Shown here: piece after piece, positions 55,995-63,645 of the stretch
Numbering within the stretch: the stretch's first letter is position 1
How the letters are laid out: each line of letters begins with the position of its first letter
Source: Actinomycetes bacterium
GTDB lineage: Bacteria > Actinomycetota > Actinomycetes > Propionibacteriales > Nocardioidaceae
DNA: 64,000 bases
Reading direction: 5' to 3'
Assembly: GCA_023460975.1 (NCBI GenBank)
Contig: JAEWOG010000076.1
Span: 1-64,000, forward strand
Program-made: the position numbers and the translations under genes
Notes under the pieces: model-generated
What the model was told of the DNA's origin: nothing
What the model saw: only the letters and a program-made list of their open reading frames with translations
Database searches by the model: none

Positions 55995-56352
55995 CGTCAT
56001 ACGAACCTGCCTTGTGGCGGCGTGCGTCATACGAAGCCGACTTGTCGGGGCGTGCGTCATACGAAGCCGTGGCTATAGGTGCGGGTCTGTATGACGCGGG
56101 GCGCGCCGGGCACCGTTTGTATGACGCGGGGAGAGCCGGGGCTGGTTTTGTATGACGGCGGCCTGGGCTGGGTCCGTACGTGGTCGTGCGTCATACGTAC
56201 CGGCCGGGGTGGGGCTCGTGTCATGCGAAGCCGTGGCTATAGGTGCGGGTCCGTATGACGCGGGGCGCGCCGGGCACCGTCTGTATGACGCGGGGGCGAG
56301 GCAGGGCCGATCTGTATGACGCGGGGCGAGGCGGGGCCGATTCGTATGACGC
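55995..56352. repeat. 30-bp periodic CGTCATACGAA array, locus 3 (two cores)
   Basis: Direct motifs start at 55995, 56025, 56055 (30 bp apart), inverted at 56086, 56116 and 56147, direct at 56189 and 56219, then inverted at 56250, 56280, 56311 and 56341. Two 43-nt cores lie at 56055-56097 and 56219-56261, both with GAAGCCGTGGCTATAGGTGC. The 499-bp intergenic region between TauE and an SDR contains nothing else recognisable apart from the operator at 56401. Confidence 0.9.
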
Positions 56353-56400
56353 ACCCCCGACCCCGCACCCCCGAGCCCGTACGCAACCCCGGCAGGTGAT

Positions 56401-56413
56401 CCCGGTCACCGGG
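56401..56413. promoter_or_regulatory. Candidate TetR-type operator upstream of the SDR at 56457
   Basis: CCCGGTCACCGGG, a perfect 6+1+6 palindrome ending 43 bases before the ATG, almost the same distance as at 48055. CAAGAT (56445-56450) may be the -10. Confidence 0.6.
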
Positions 56414-56456
56414 CGATCCCTCGCCAGCCCGCGAGGTCGCCGATCAAGATGTGGTC

Positions 56457-57218
56457 ATGGACACGTTGAAGGGCAAGGTCGCCCTCGTCACCGGCGCCGG
56501 ACAGGGCGTCGGACAGGGCATCGCGCTGGCTCTGGCGAGCGAGGGCGTGCAGATCGCCGCGGTGGGTCGCACCCTGTCGAAGGTCGAGGCCAGCTGCGAA
56601 CTGCTGCGTGAGCGCGGCGTACGCGCCGAGGCGTTCGAGCTCGACGTGCTCAAGACCGACGAGATCCCCGGCCTCGTGGACTCCGTCGTCGAGACCTTCG
56701 GCGGCGTCGACATCCTCATCAACAACGCCTACTCCGGCAACCTCGGCAAGCTCGCGGACATGACCGACAAGCAGTTCCAGAAGGGATTCGTGTCGGGCCC
56801 CTTCGCCGCGTTCGCGCTGATGAAGGCATGCCACCCGCACATGGCCGCGGCCGGTGCTGGCGAGATCGTCAACGTCGTCACTTCCGCCATGGTGCGCTGG
56901 GACTCCACGGACTACGGCGCGTACGCCTCCGCCAAGATGGCGCTTCGTTCCCTGACTCGTACGGCCGCCACCGAGTGGGCCAAGGACGGCATCCGCGCCA
57001 ACAACATCGCGCCGCACGCCCTCTCGCCTGCTCTGCAGTGGTGGACGGAGAACCGGCCTGAGGAGGCTGAGGAGTTCGTCGCCACGATCCCCGCCGGCCG
57101 CATCGGGGACTGTGAGCAGGACATCGGCAAGGCCGTCGTGGCACTCGTCGGCCCGCACCTGACCTACCTGACCGGAGCCACGCTGCCGCTCGACGGCGGC
57201 CAGGCCTACTTCGGCTGA
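56457..57218 (+). CDS. Classical SDR family oxidoreductase
   Basis: 253 aa from the ATG at 56457 (a GTG at 56451 is possible). KGKVALVTGAGQGVGQGIAL, VGRTLSKVEASCELLRERGV, FGGVDILINNAYSGNLGKLA, VNVVTSAMVRWDSTDYGAYA, SAKMALRSLTRTAATEWAKD with the YxxxK spanning AYASAK, and LTGATLPLDGGQAYFG. NNAYS replaces NNAG, as in the SDR at 41904. It is followed 37 bases later by another SDR; both probably act on the same pathway under the TetR-type operator. Confidence 0.9.
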   Translation: MDTLKGKVALVTGAGQGVGQGIALALASEGVQIAAVGRTLSKVEASCELLRERGVRAEAFELDVLKTDEIPGLVDSVVETFGGVDILINNAYSGNLGKLADMTDKQFQKGFVSGPFAAFALMKACHPHMAAAGAGEIVNVVTSAMVRWDSTDYGAYASAKMALRSLTRTAATEWAKDGIRANNIAPHALSPALQWWTENRPEEAEEFVATIPAGRIGDCEQDIGKAVVALVGPHLTYLTGATLPLDGGQAYFG

Positions 57219-57255
57219 CATCCGCCAGCCAACGCGACAACCACAAGGAGTGACC

Positions 57256-58002
57256 ATGGGACGCCTCGAGGACAAGATTGCGATCGTCACCGGCGGCGCT
57301 GGCGGCATCGGCCGGGCCGTGGTTGACGCGTACGTCGCCGAAGGTGCGCGCGTTGTCGTCGTCGACCGTGTTGCCGAGGGCGGCGAACGCGTCGTCGCCG
57401 AGCACGGGGATGCCGTCGCCTTCCTTCTGGGCGACGTCTCACAGCGCGCCACCGCTGAGGCTGCAATAGCGCTGGCGATCGAACAGTTCGGGCCGGTCTC
57501 CGTGCTCGTGACGTGCGCGCAGGCCTCGGTGCAGAAGCCCTTCATCGAGCAGGATGAGGCCGACCTCGACCTCGCGCTCGACACGGGCCTGCGTCAGACG
57601 TTCCACTTCCTCCAGGCAGCGCACCCCTCGCTCAAGCAGACCCAGGGGTCCGTCATCACGTTCGCGACCGCCGCGGGCATCAAGGGCATGGCGACCCAGT
57701 CGTCGTACGCCGCCGCCAAGGAGGCCGTCCGTGGCCTCAGTCGCGTCGTGTCGACCGAATGGGCCCCCGACCAGATCCGCGTCAACACCGTCTGCCCGGT
57801 GGCCGAGACCGAGGGCGTCATCGCGTGGAAGCAGGCCTTCCCGGATGCGTACGCGGCGACGGCTGCCGCCAACCCGATGGGCCGTTTCGGTGACCCGCGT
57901 ACGGACGTGGCGCCGGTCCTGGTGTTCTTGGCCAGCGACGACTCGAAGTACGTCACGGGCCAGACGATCTCGGTCGACGGCGGCGGCACCAAGATCTACT
58001 GA
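57256..58002 (+). CDS. Classical SDR family oxidoreductase
   Basis: 248 aa from the ATG at 57256, with AAGGAG 5 bases upstream. DKIAIVTGGAGGIGRAVVDA, RVVVVDRVAEGGERVVAEHG, ALAIEQFGPVSVLVTCAQAS where CAQA replaces NNAG, SVITFATAAGIKGMATQSSY, AAAKEAVRGLSRVVSTEWAP and YVTGQTISVDGGGTKIY. Unusual NNAG loops are thus shared by several SDRs in this region. Likely paired with the preceding SDR in two consecutive redox steps. Confidence 0.9.
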   Translation: MGRLEDKIAIVTGGAGGIGRAVVDAYVAEGARVVVVDRVAEGGERVVAEHGDAVAFLLGDVSQRATAEAAIALAIEQFGPVSVLVTCAQASVQKPFIEQDEADLDLALDTGLRQTFHFLQAAHPSLKQTQGSVITFATAAGIKGMATQSSYAAAKEAVRGLSRVVSTEWAPDQIRVNTVCPVAETEGVIAWKQAFPDAYAATAAANPMGRFGDPRTDVAPVLVFLASDDSKYVTGQTISVDGGGTKIY

Positions 58003-58015
58003 GCGCGGCCGCGTC

Positions 58016-58047
58016 CGGGGCATGGCCCGTTCGGGTCATTTGCCCCG
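58016..58047 (+). terminator. Hairpin after the SDR pair
   Basis: CGGGGCA (58016-58022) pairs with TGCCCCG (58041-58047), with a nested CCCG-TT-CGGG stem, 14 bases after the stop. Confidence 0.7.
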
Positions 58048-58077
58048 ACTGTTCGGTCGATGGGGGCCGTTCGCGCC

Positions 58078-58083
58078 TAGGTT
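58078..58083 (+). promoter_or_regulatory. -10 element, leaderless start
   Basis: TAGGTT ends 6 bases before the ATG at 58090; no ribosome-binding site. Confidence 0.5.
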
Positions 58084-58089
58084 GATCCG

Positions 58090-58713
58090 ATGGTGGCGAA
58101 CTGGGTCCCGTGGAGCGCTGCGTCGCTGGTCAGCGGCGCGGTGCTGCTGGTGCTCGGGGTGCTCACGCTGCCCCTGGGGGATGACGTCACGGAGCTGATG
58201 GCGGCCCTGCCCGCGAACGGTCCCCGGTGGCTCATGGGCGCTTCCGCCTTGATTCTCGCCTCCCTCGGGTTGACGTTGGGGATGCCGGTGATCGCGTGGC
58301 TGTTGGGCGCCAAGTCGCGAGCCGCGTTGGCGGGGCTGTGGGTGTGGTCGATGGGCACCATCGGGTTGGCCGCGCTGGGCACGATGGTGCTCGTGCTCGA
58401 GACGGTGGACTCGGTGGTGGCGCTCGACGCCCAGCAGGCGGCCACGCTCCTGAGCGATCCGAGCCTGGCCTACTTCGCGTACGTGGTGGTCGGCTGCTTT
58501 CTGCTCGGCGAGCTGGTGGTGGCACTCAGCCTCGCGCGGGCGCGCGTGGTCGATGGGTGGGTGCCGGGTCTCCTGGTGGCGCACGTGCTGTCGACTCCGC
58601 TGGTGATGACGTGGCCGATGGCGCTGAGTGGGGTCCATGCGGTGGCGCTGGGCGTCGCGGTGATGGGGATCGCGTCCCGGGCGACCGAGGCGTGGAGTGG
58701 GCAACCGGCCTGA
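58090..58713 (+). CDS. Integral membrane protein of unknown function
   Basis: 207 aa with about five hydrophobic segments: WSAASLVSGAVLLVLGVLTL, LMGASALILASLGLTLGMPV, ALAGLWVWSMGTIGLAALGT, SLAYFAYVVVGCFLLGELVV and VALGVAVMGIASRA. Asp/Glu residues between segments 3 and 4 (ETVDSVVALDAQQA) would be on one face. No family recognised. Monocistronic, followed by 213 bp before the Tat protein. Confidence 0.7.
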   Translation: MVANWVPWSAASLVSGAVLLVLGVLTLPLGDDVTELMAALPANGPRWLMGASALILASLGLTLGMPVIAWLLGAKSRAALAGLWVWSMGTIGLAALGTMVLVLETVDSVVALDAQQAATLLSDPSLAYFAYVVVGCFLLGELVVALSLARARVVDGWVPGLLVAHVLSTPLVMTWPMALSGVHAVALGVAVMGIASRATEAWSGQPA

Positions 58714-58926
58714 CAGGCCAGTTTCCAACACCCTCGCTATAGAAACCAGTCCCGTCGTCACGCCTGAGCGACGCTGGATTTCGTGTGTTCGCGCTCACAT
58801 TCTCTCAGTACGTCGCGAAAACTTGAGACAGCGAATATTGATTCGTGTCTACTTCTCCCCAACGGTTGTGCGTTGCTGTGCGGATGTGGGGTCCGCTGTG
58901 CACAGCCACAAGGGGAATGGGGAAAA

Positions 58927-59724
58927 ATGCCCGAGAAGTCAGTCATGCCCGTGGGCCGGGAGGCCCTTCCGTCGCGACGCACCGTGGTGCGTACGGCCGC
59001 CTGGACACTGCCGGCAGTCACGGCGCTGAGCGCCGCGCCCGCCTTCGCCACCACTCCGGGGGCCTGCACCACCTACACCGTGGCCTCCGTCCCGTTCTTT
59101 TCGGGCACGTCCACGGTGGGCGGCACGCGCCGCAGCACCTGGTCGATGTCGACGACGGGCACTGGAGCGCCGATGCCGCTCTTGGTCAGCGCCGCAGCGA
59201 CCACCACTGGAGACGTCCGATTGGGCGGCAGCCAGTCCAGCACCACGAACGACAACTTCCGCGGCTACGCGAACGTTGGCGGTGTCGGCCAGGGCCTCTG
59301 CCTCCACCAGGCGCGGACCACGACGTCAGGCACTCCTGCCCGCGACCACCGAGTGGCGTACAAGTTCACCTTCGCGCAGCCGGTGAAGAACCTGTCCTTC
59401 TACATCACCGACATCGATTACGGCAGCAACGACTACTCCGACCGCGTCGAGCTGTCCGGAGCGTTCACCGTCTCTCGCCCGTTCACGAACAACGACGTCA
59501 GCGGCGCTGGCACCGTGGCCGACCCGCTCCGGCCGAGCGGGACGAACGCCCACAACGACTGGAACTCGAGTCGTGGGACCGTTCTCGTCACCTACGCGGG
59601 CGAGGTCACGGAGTTCACGCTCACGTACTGGAACGCCCTCACCTCGATGTCCGGAAGCGTGGACCGTGATCAGGCCGTCTACGTCGCGGGCATGAAGTTC
59701 GACTACGAGATCTGCACCTCCTGA
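58927..59724 (+). CDS. Tat-exported protein of unknown function
   Basis: 265 aa from the ATG at 58927, with AAGGGGAATGGGG just upstream. The signal peptide has the twin-arginine motif LPSRRTVVRTAAWTLPAVTA and ends SAAPAFAT (cleavage near residue 40), so it should be folded before export. The mature domain is beta-rich with Thr/Ser/Gly and Asn, including YKFTFAQPVKNLSFYITDID and VTYAGEVTEFTLTYWNALTS, similar to lectin- or PEP-CTERM-like jelly-roll domains of cell-surface proteins. Two to three Cys may form a disulfide. No function recognised. Confidence 0.78.
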   Translation: MPEKSVMPVGREALPSRRTVVRTAAWTLPAVTALSAAPAFATTPGACTTYTVASVPFFSGTSTVGGTRRSTWSMSTTGTGAPMPLLVSAAATTTGDVRLGGSQSSTTNDNFRGYANVGGVGQGLCLHQARTTTSGTPARDHRVAYKFTFAQPVKNLSFYITDIDYGSNDYSDRVELSGAFTVSRPFTNNDVSGAGTVADPLRPSGTNAHNDWNSSRGTVLVTYAGEVTEFTLTYWNALTSMSGSVDRDQAVYVAGMKFDYEICTS

Positions 59725-59738
59725 TCGACAGCTCCAGC

Positions 59739-59778
59739 CACTGGACGCCGGTACCCACGTGGGTACCGGCGTCCAGTG
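59739..59778. terminator. 40-bp perfect palindrome, bidirectional terminator
   Basis: 59739-59758 is the exact reverse complement of 59759-59778 (begins CACTGGACGCCGG). It lies between the convergent Tat-protein and enoyl-reductase-like genes and can terminate both. Confidence 0.85.
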
Positions 59779-59838
59779 CGTTCAGGCGCGGTTGGGCCAT
59801 GAGCCTGGTCTGGTGCCGTACCACTTCCTCGACAGGTC

Positions 59839-61017
59839 TCAGCCAGCGTCGAGCACGGTGAAGCTGATCCCCGCGTCCTGGAGTCGACGGAGCAGGTGCT
59901 CGCCCATCGCGACCGCCGTGGTCACCTGGCCGGACGTGGCCGGGTTGTCGTCGTAGGCCAGCGACATGGCCGACTCGCCCAGCATCACGGCCGTCTCGGT
60001 GTAGCCGGGGTCGCCGCCCCGCACCTGGGTGTGGACGCGCTTGCCCCCGCCCTCGCCGATGAAGTCGACGGTGAACCACGATTTGTCACGCCGCGACTGC
60101 GACGGCCCCGTCCCGGCGGGGATCCGCGAGGCAACCGCCCGCCGCAACGGCGGAATCTGTGCCGCGACCATGAGCCCGCCCAGCCCGACGCCGGCCCCCG
60201 CGAGCGTACGGAGCTTCCGCAGCCCGGCGAAGTGTGAGTACGTGAAGGCGGGGCCGTACGACTCCAGCGCCGCAGCGGAGCGCGCGACGACGAAAGGGTC
60301 AACGGTCGGCAGGGGAACCAGCCACAGGCCCAGATCCGCGTCCCGATGCACCTTGCCGGACGCGGCACGCGCTCGGCGGCCGGTGGGGCGTGGCTCGGCC
60401 GCACGTCGCTGCGCCATCGCGGCGCGCATCTGCTTGGCCCGTGCGAACTGCCCCAGAGCGGAGTGGAAGGTGCCGCCCGACAGCGAGGCGTTGGTGCGCA
60501 CGACCCCGCTCACCGTGATCGGCACGCCCGCAGGGAGTTGCTGGACGGTGAAGTACGCCCCCAGGTCGTGGGGGACCGAGTCGAACCCGCACGCGTGCAC
60601 GATCCGGGCCCCCGAAAGCACGGCGGTGGCGTGGTGGGCGAGCCACATCCGGTCGATGAACTCCGGCTCGCCCGTGAGGTCGACGTAGTCGGTGCCCGCC
60701 TCGGCGCAGGCCGCGACCACGGGTTCCCCGTATTCCAGATAGGGGCCCACCGTGGTCGCCACGACGCGCGTTGCTGCGGCCAGGCGTTGGATCGAATCGC
60801 GCTCGCCCGAGTCGGCGACCAGCACGTCCGGTGCCGTGGCGGCGCCGAGGCTCAGAGCGTCACGGACCTCGCCGAGCCGCGCCTCGTCGCGTCCCGCAAT
60901 GGCCCACCGGGCATCGGCGGGCAGGCGGCTGGCCAGGTGCTGGGCCGTGAGCCGTCCCGCGAAGCCGGTGGCGCCGAGGAGCACCACGTCGTACGTGCGA
61001 TCGTCGCGTGCAGTCAT
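59839..61017 (-). CDS. Trans-acting enoyl reductase / saccharopine dehydrogenase-like protein
   Basis: 392 aa from the ATG at 61017, with TTGGAG about 6 bases upstream (read on the minus strand). Rossmann start YDVVLLGATGFAGRLTAQHL, AIAGRDEARL, ATRVVATTVGPYLEYGEPVV and YVDLTGEPEFIDRMWLAHHA are the hallmark of the Rv2449c/Rv2953 family; Rv2953 is the trans-acting enoyl reductase for phenolic glycolipids in M. tuberculosis. The C-terminal DPGYTETAVMLGESAMSLAY is also conserved. The actual substrate here, an acyl chain or polyketide, is unknown. The longer GTG start at 61050 is less likely. Confidence 0.87.
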   Translation of the reverse strand: MTARDDRTYDVVLLGATGFAGRLTAQHLASRLPADARWAIAGRDEARLGEVRDALSLGAATAPDVLVADSGERDSIQRLAAATRVVATTVGPYLEYGEPVVAACAEAGTDYVDLTGEPEFIDRMWLAHHATAVLSGARIVHACGFDSVPHDLGAYFTVQQLPAGVPITVSGVVRTNASLSGGTFHSALGQFARAKQMRAAMAQRRAAEPRPTGRRARAASGKVHRDADLGLWLVPLPTVDPFVVARSAAALESYGPAFTYSHFAGLRKLRTLAGAGVGLGGLMVAAQIPPLRRAVASRIPAGTGPSQSRRDKSWFTVDFIGEGGGKRVHTQVRGGDPGYTETAVMLGESAMSLAYDDNPATSGQVTTAVAMGEHLLRRLQDAGISFTVLDAG

Positions 61018-61105
61018 CCGTGGCTCCAAGGTCGTGTCGGTGGCAGGCACAGCCTCGCACGAACGTCACACCGGCTGGGATGCGGCGGGCTGTCGACGGC
61101 GGGCT

Positions 61106-61111
61106 TAATGT
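61106..61111 (+). promoter_or_regulatory. -10 element, leaderless start
   Basis: TAATGT ends 6 bases before the GTG at 61118; no ribosome-binding site. Confidence 0.5.
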
Positions 61112-61117
61112 CGGTCG

Positions 61118-62299
61118 GTGAGTGTCTCGCCCCGCCAGCGTTTGTGGATCTTGTTGGGCATCGTCGCCCTCGCGTTCAACCTCCGACCCGCAGCAGTCAG
61201 CGTGGGCCCGGTGCTGGAGGAGGTGACCGGCGCACTCTCGATGCCGCACTGGGTCGCGGGCCTGTTGACGTCGCTGCCGGTCCTGGCCTTCGCCCTCTTC
61301 GGCGCGATGGCGCCGTGGGCGGCCCGTACGGTGGGCGTGCACCGGGTCACCGCCGGAGCCCTCGTGGCAGTCGTGCTCGGACTGTCCGGGCGGGCACTTG
61401 TCGATTCCGCCGCCGCGTTCCTCGCACTGTCGATGGTGGCCCTGGCGGGCATGGCCGCCGCCAACGTCCTGCTGCCCTCGCTGGTCAAGCTCCACTTCCC
61501 GACGCGGGTCGGGGCGGTCACCGCGGCGTACACGACCTCCCTCGCGTTGGGCCTCACGGCGGCGCTGACGCTCACAGTCCCCGTCGCCGAACACTTCGAC
61601 ACCTGGCGGGCCGGGCTGGGCGTGTGGGCGGCCCTGGGCGCGATCGCGCTCGTGCCGTGGCTGGGCCTGCTGGTCCACGACCGGACGCCGACGAGAGCGC
61701 CGCAGGAGGTGACGCTCTCGCGCGTCGCCCGCACCCGGTTGGGCTGGGCGATGGCCGTCTTCTTCGGGCTGCAGTCGATGCAGGCGTACTCGATCTTCGG
61801 GTGGTTCCCGCAGCTGTGGCGCGACAGCGGCTACTCCGCGACCCAGGCTGGCGCGCTCGTCGGCCTCCTGGGCGCGATCAGCATTCCGCTCTCGCTCTAC
61901 CTGCCCGCCGCGGCGGCGCGGCGCACGGACCAGCGCGGGCTGCTGCTCGTGGTGATGGCCTGCTACCCGATCGGGTACGTCGGCCTGCTGGTGGCCCCGT
62001 ACTCGCTCGCGATCCTGTGGGCGGTCGTCGTCGGCATCGGGGCCTGCACGTTCCCGCTGATCCTGACGATGATCGGGCTGCGCTCGCGCACCCCCAGTGG
62101 CACCGCGGCCTTGTCGGGGTTCACCCAGTCGGCCGGCTACCTGCTGGCCGCACTGGGGCCGTTCGCCGTGGGGGCGCTGTACGACGCGACGGGCGGCTGG
62201 AGCGCCCCGCTGTGGTTCCTCCTGCTCGCCTGTGTCCCGCAACTGCTGGTCGGGCTGTACGTCGCGCGCCCCGCGTACGTGGAGGACCAGCTCGCCTGA
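61118..62299 (+). CDS. CynX/NimT family MFS transporter
   Basis: 393 aa from the GTG at 61118, 12 membrane segments. ALAFNLRPAAVSVGPVLEEV in the first segment is diagnostic of the CynX/NimT branch (cyanate or 2-nitroimidazole transporters). Further: GAMAPWAARTVGVHRVTAGA, AANVLLPSLVKLHFPTRVGA (central loop), FGLQSMQAYSIFGWFPQLWR and SGTAALSGFTQSAGYLLAAL. Probably a proton-driven exporter of a small molecule. Confidence 0.9.
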   Translation: MSVSPRQRLWILLGIVALAFNLRPAAVSVGPVLEEVTGALSMPHWVAGLLTSLPVLAFALFGAMAPWAARTVGVHRVTAGALVAVVLGLSGRALVDSAAAFLALSMVALAGMAAANVLLPSLVKLHFPTRVGAVTAAYTTSLALGLTAALTLTVPVAEHFDTWRAGLGVWAALGAIALVPWLGLLVHDRTPTRAPQEVTLSRVARTRLGWAMAVFFGLQSMQAYSIFGWFPQLWRDSGYSATQAGALVGLLGAISIPLSLYLPAAAARRTDQRGLLLVVMACYPIGYVGLLVAPYSLAILWAVVVGIGACTFPLILTMIGLRSRTPSGTAALSGFTQSAGYLLAALGPFAVGALYDATGGWSAPLWFLLLACVPQLLVGLYVARPAYVEDQLA

Positions 62300-62312
62300 G
62301 CTGCGGGACTCG

Positions 62313-62831
62313 TCAGCCGACGACGACGCCGTCGCGGTGCACGTCGCGCAGGTGCTCGTACACGCTGCCGTTGAGGCGCAGGCGGGCCACCTCGTCGTCG
62401 GTGAGGTCGCGCCGCACCTTCGCCGGAACGCCCGCGACCAGGCTGCGCGGCGGGATCGTGGTGCCCTCGGTGATCAGGGCCCCCGCGGCGATCAGGACCT
62501 CGTCGCCGACGACCGCTCCGTTCATGATCGTGGCGCCCATCCCGACGAGAACGTGGTCGCCGATCGTGGCGCCGTGGACGATGGCTCCGTGCCCGACCGA
62601 GACCCCTTCGCCGACGGTGACGGGGAAGCCGAGGTCGGTGTGGAAGACGCAGTTGTCCTGCACGTTGGTGCCGGCGCCGATCGTGATCGGCTCCCCGTCG
62701 CCCCGCAGTACCGCCCCGTAGAAGACCGACACCCCGTCGGAGAGGTTGACGGCACCGACCAGCGTCGCCGTGGGGGCCACCCACGCGGAATCGGGGACGG
62801 ACGGGGAACGGTCGGCAAGGGCGATCAGCAT
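62313..62831 (-). CDS. Gamma-carbonic anhydrase family protein
   Basis: 172 aa, left-handed beta-helix of hexapeptide repeats: DSAWVAPTATLVGAVNLSDG, VSVFYGAVLRGDGEPITIGA, GTNVQDNCVFHTDLGFPVTV, GEGVSVGHGAIVHGATIGDH and VLVGMGATIMNGAVVGDEVL. The three zinc-ligand His positions are filled (HTD, GHGAIVHG). Trimeric; may hydrate CO2 or act as an acyltransferase-like scaffold. Minus-strand TAGCGT, 6 bases before the ATG, indicates a leaderless transcript. Confidence 0.92.
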   Translation of the reverse strand: MLIALADRSPSVPDSAWVAPTATLVGAVNLSDGVSVFYGAVLRGDGEPITIGAGTNVQDNCVFHTDLGFPVTVGEGVSVGHGAIVHGATIGDHVLVGMGATIMNGAVVGDEVLIAAGALITEGTTIPPRSLVAGVPAKVRRDLTDDEVARLRLNGSVYEHLRDVHRDGVVVG

Positions 62832-62837
62832 GCGCGC

Positions 62838-62843
62838 ACGCTA
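62838..62843 (-). promoter_or_regulatory. -10 element, leaderless start of the gamma-carbonic anhydrase gene
   Basis: TAGCGT on the minus strand ends 6 bases before the ATG at 62831; no ribosome-binding site. Confidence 0.5.
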
Positions 62844-62877
62844 GCCGCCCTCCCCGGCTCCTGGTGCTTCGGCCTCC

Positions 62878-62962
62878 TTCAGGTTCCCCCGCAGATGCGG
62901 GGGAACCTGAACTTCCTGCCCTGTGCAAACCCCCAGAAGTTCAGGAAACGCCCACGAACTCC
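62878..62962 (-). repeat. Dispersed 84-85 bp palindrome-ended repeat, copy B
   Basis: Reverse-complement partner of 41359-41442. Its end is a perfect 15-bp hairpin, TTCAGGTTCCCCCGC (62878-62892) / GCGGGGGAACCTGAA (62897-62911) with an AGAT loop. It lies in the 311-bp space between the carbonic anhydrase and SRPBCC genes; the rest of that space (62963-63142) shows no feature I can support. Confidence 0.88.
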
Positions 62963-63142
62963 GACCGCCCCGTCCACCACTCGGACACCGCCACACCGAA
63001 GACGGCCGTACGACCGCCCTCCCCAGCAAACCGATGGTGTGCCGGGGTTGGCACCATTACCTTCTGGAATGCGCCACCGCCGCGGTGGCCGCAACGTCGT
63101 CGCCCCCGCAGGCGACCTGCCCCTGACAGGACGGAGATTCCC

Positions 63143-63598
63143 GTGGACACGACTCTCGAAGCCGAGATCGAGGTCGCTGCTGATCCCGGCGCGGTCTGGC
63201 TCTTGGTGAGCGACCCCGTACGCATGGCCGAGTGGAGCCCGCAGGTCAAGTCCGTACGCCTCAAGGGCGAGGGCCCCATCGGGGTGGGCACCCGCTTCAC
63301 CAACCGCAACGCCGACGGCGAGTTGGAGTGGTCCACCCACGGCGAGATCGTGCGCTACGAGCCGGAGCGTGAGATCGCGTTCCGCATCGAGGAGAACTGG
63401 GCGACCTGGTCGGTCGCGCTGGAGCCCACCAACGCCGGCACCCGCCTGGTGCAGCGTCGCGAGACCCCCGACGGCGTCTCGCCGCTGTCGAAGCAGTTCA
63501 GCGACACCATCTACGGCGGGGTGGAGGCGTACGGGGAGCTCATGCTCGCCGGGATGCAGGAGACGCTCGCCGCGATCAAGGCGGCAGCGGAGGCCTGA
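63143..63598 (+). CDS. SRPBCC (START-like) family protein
   Basis: 151 aa from the GTG at 63143, with GGAG 6 bases upstream. Helix-grip fold of polyketide cyclase/dehydrase type: TLEAEIEVAADPGAVWLLVS, DPVRMAEWSPQVKSVRLKGE, GPIGVGTRFTNRNADG, IAFRIEENWATWSVALEPTN and a C-terminal helix ELMLAGMQETLAAIKAA. It binds a hydrophobic ligand; no specific function. Convergent with typA and separated from it by a shared terminator. Confidence 0.87.
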   Translation: MDTTLEAEIEVAADPGAVWLLVSDPVRMAEWSPQVKSVRLKGEGPIGVGTRFTNRNADGELEWSTHGEIVRYEPEREIAFRIEENWATWSVALEPTNAGTRLVQRRETPDGVSPLSKQFSDTIYGGVEAYGELMLAGMQETLAAIKAAAEA

Positions 63599-63645
63599 GG
63601 CCTCGGGGCGTGGGCGGCGAGCATGTCGCCCGGAGCGAAACGACC

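Noticed and set aside
58741..58926. Promoter for the Tat protein with TTGAGA (58823-58828)
   Set aside because: No convincing -10 at 16-18 bases; the region is AT-richer but not resolved.
62963..63142. Promoter for the SRPBCC gene (TTGGCA at 63048)
   Set aside because: No -10 at an acceptable distance; left unassigned.
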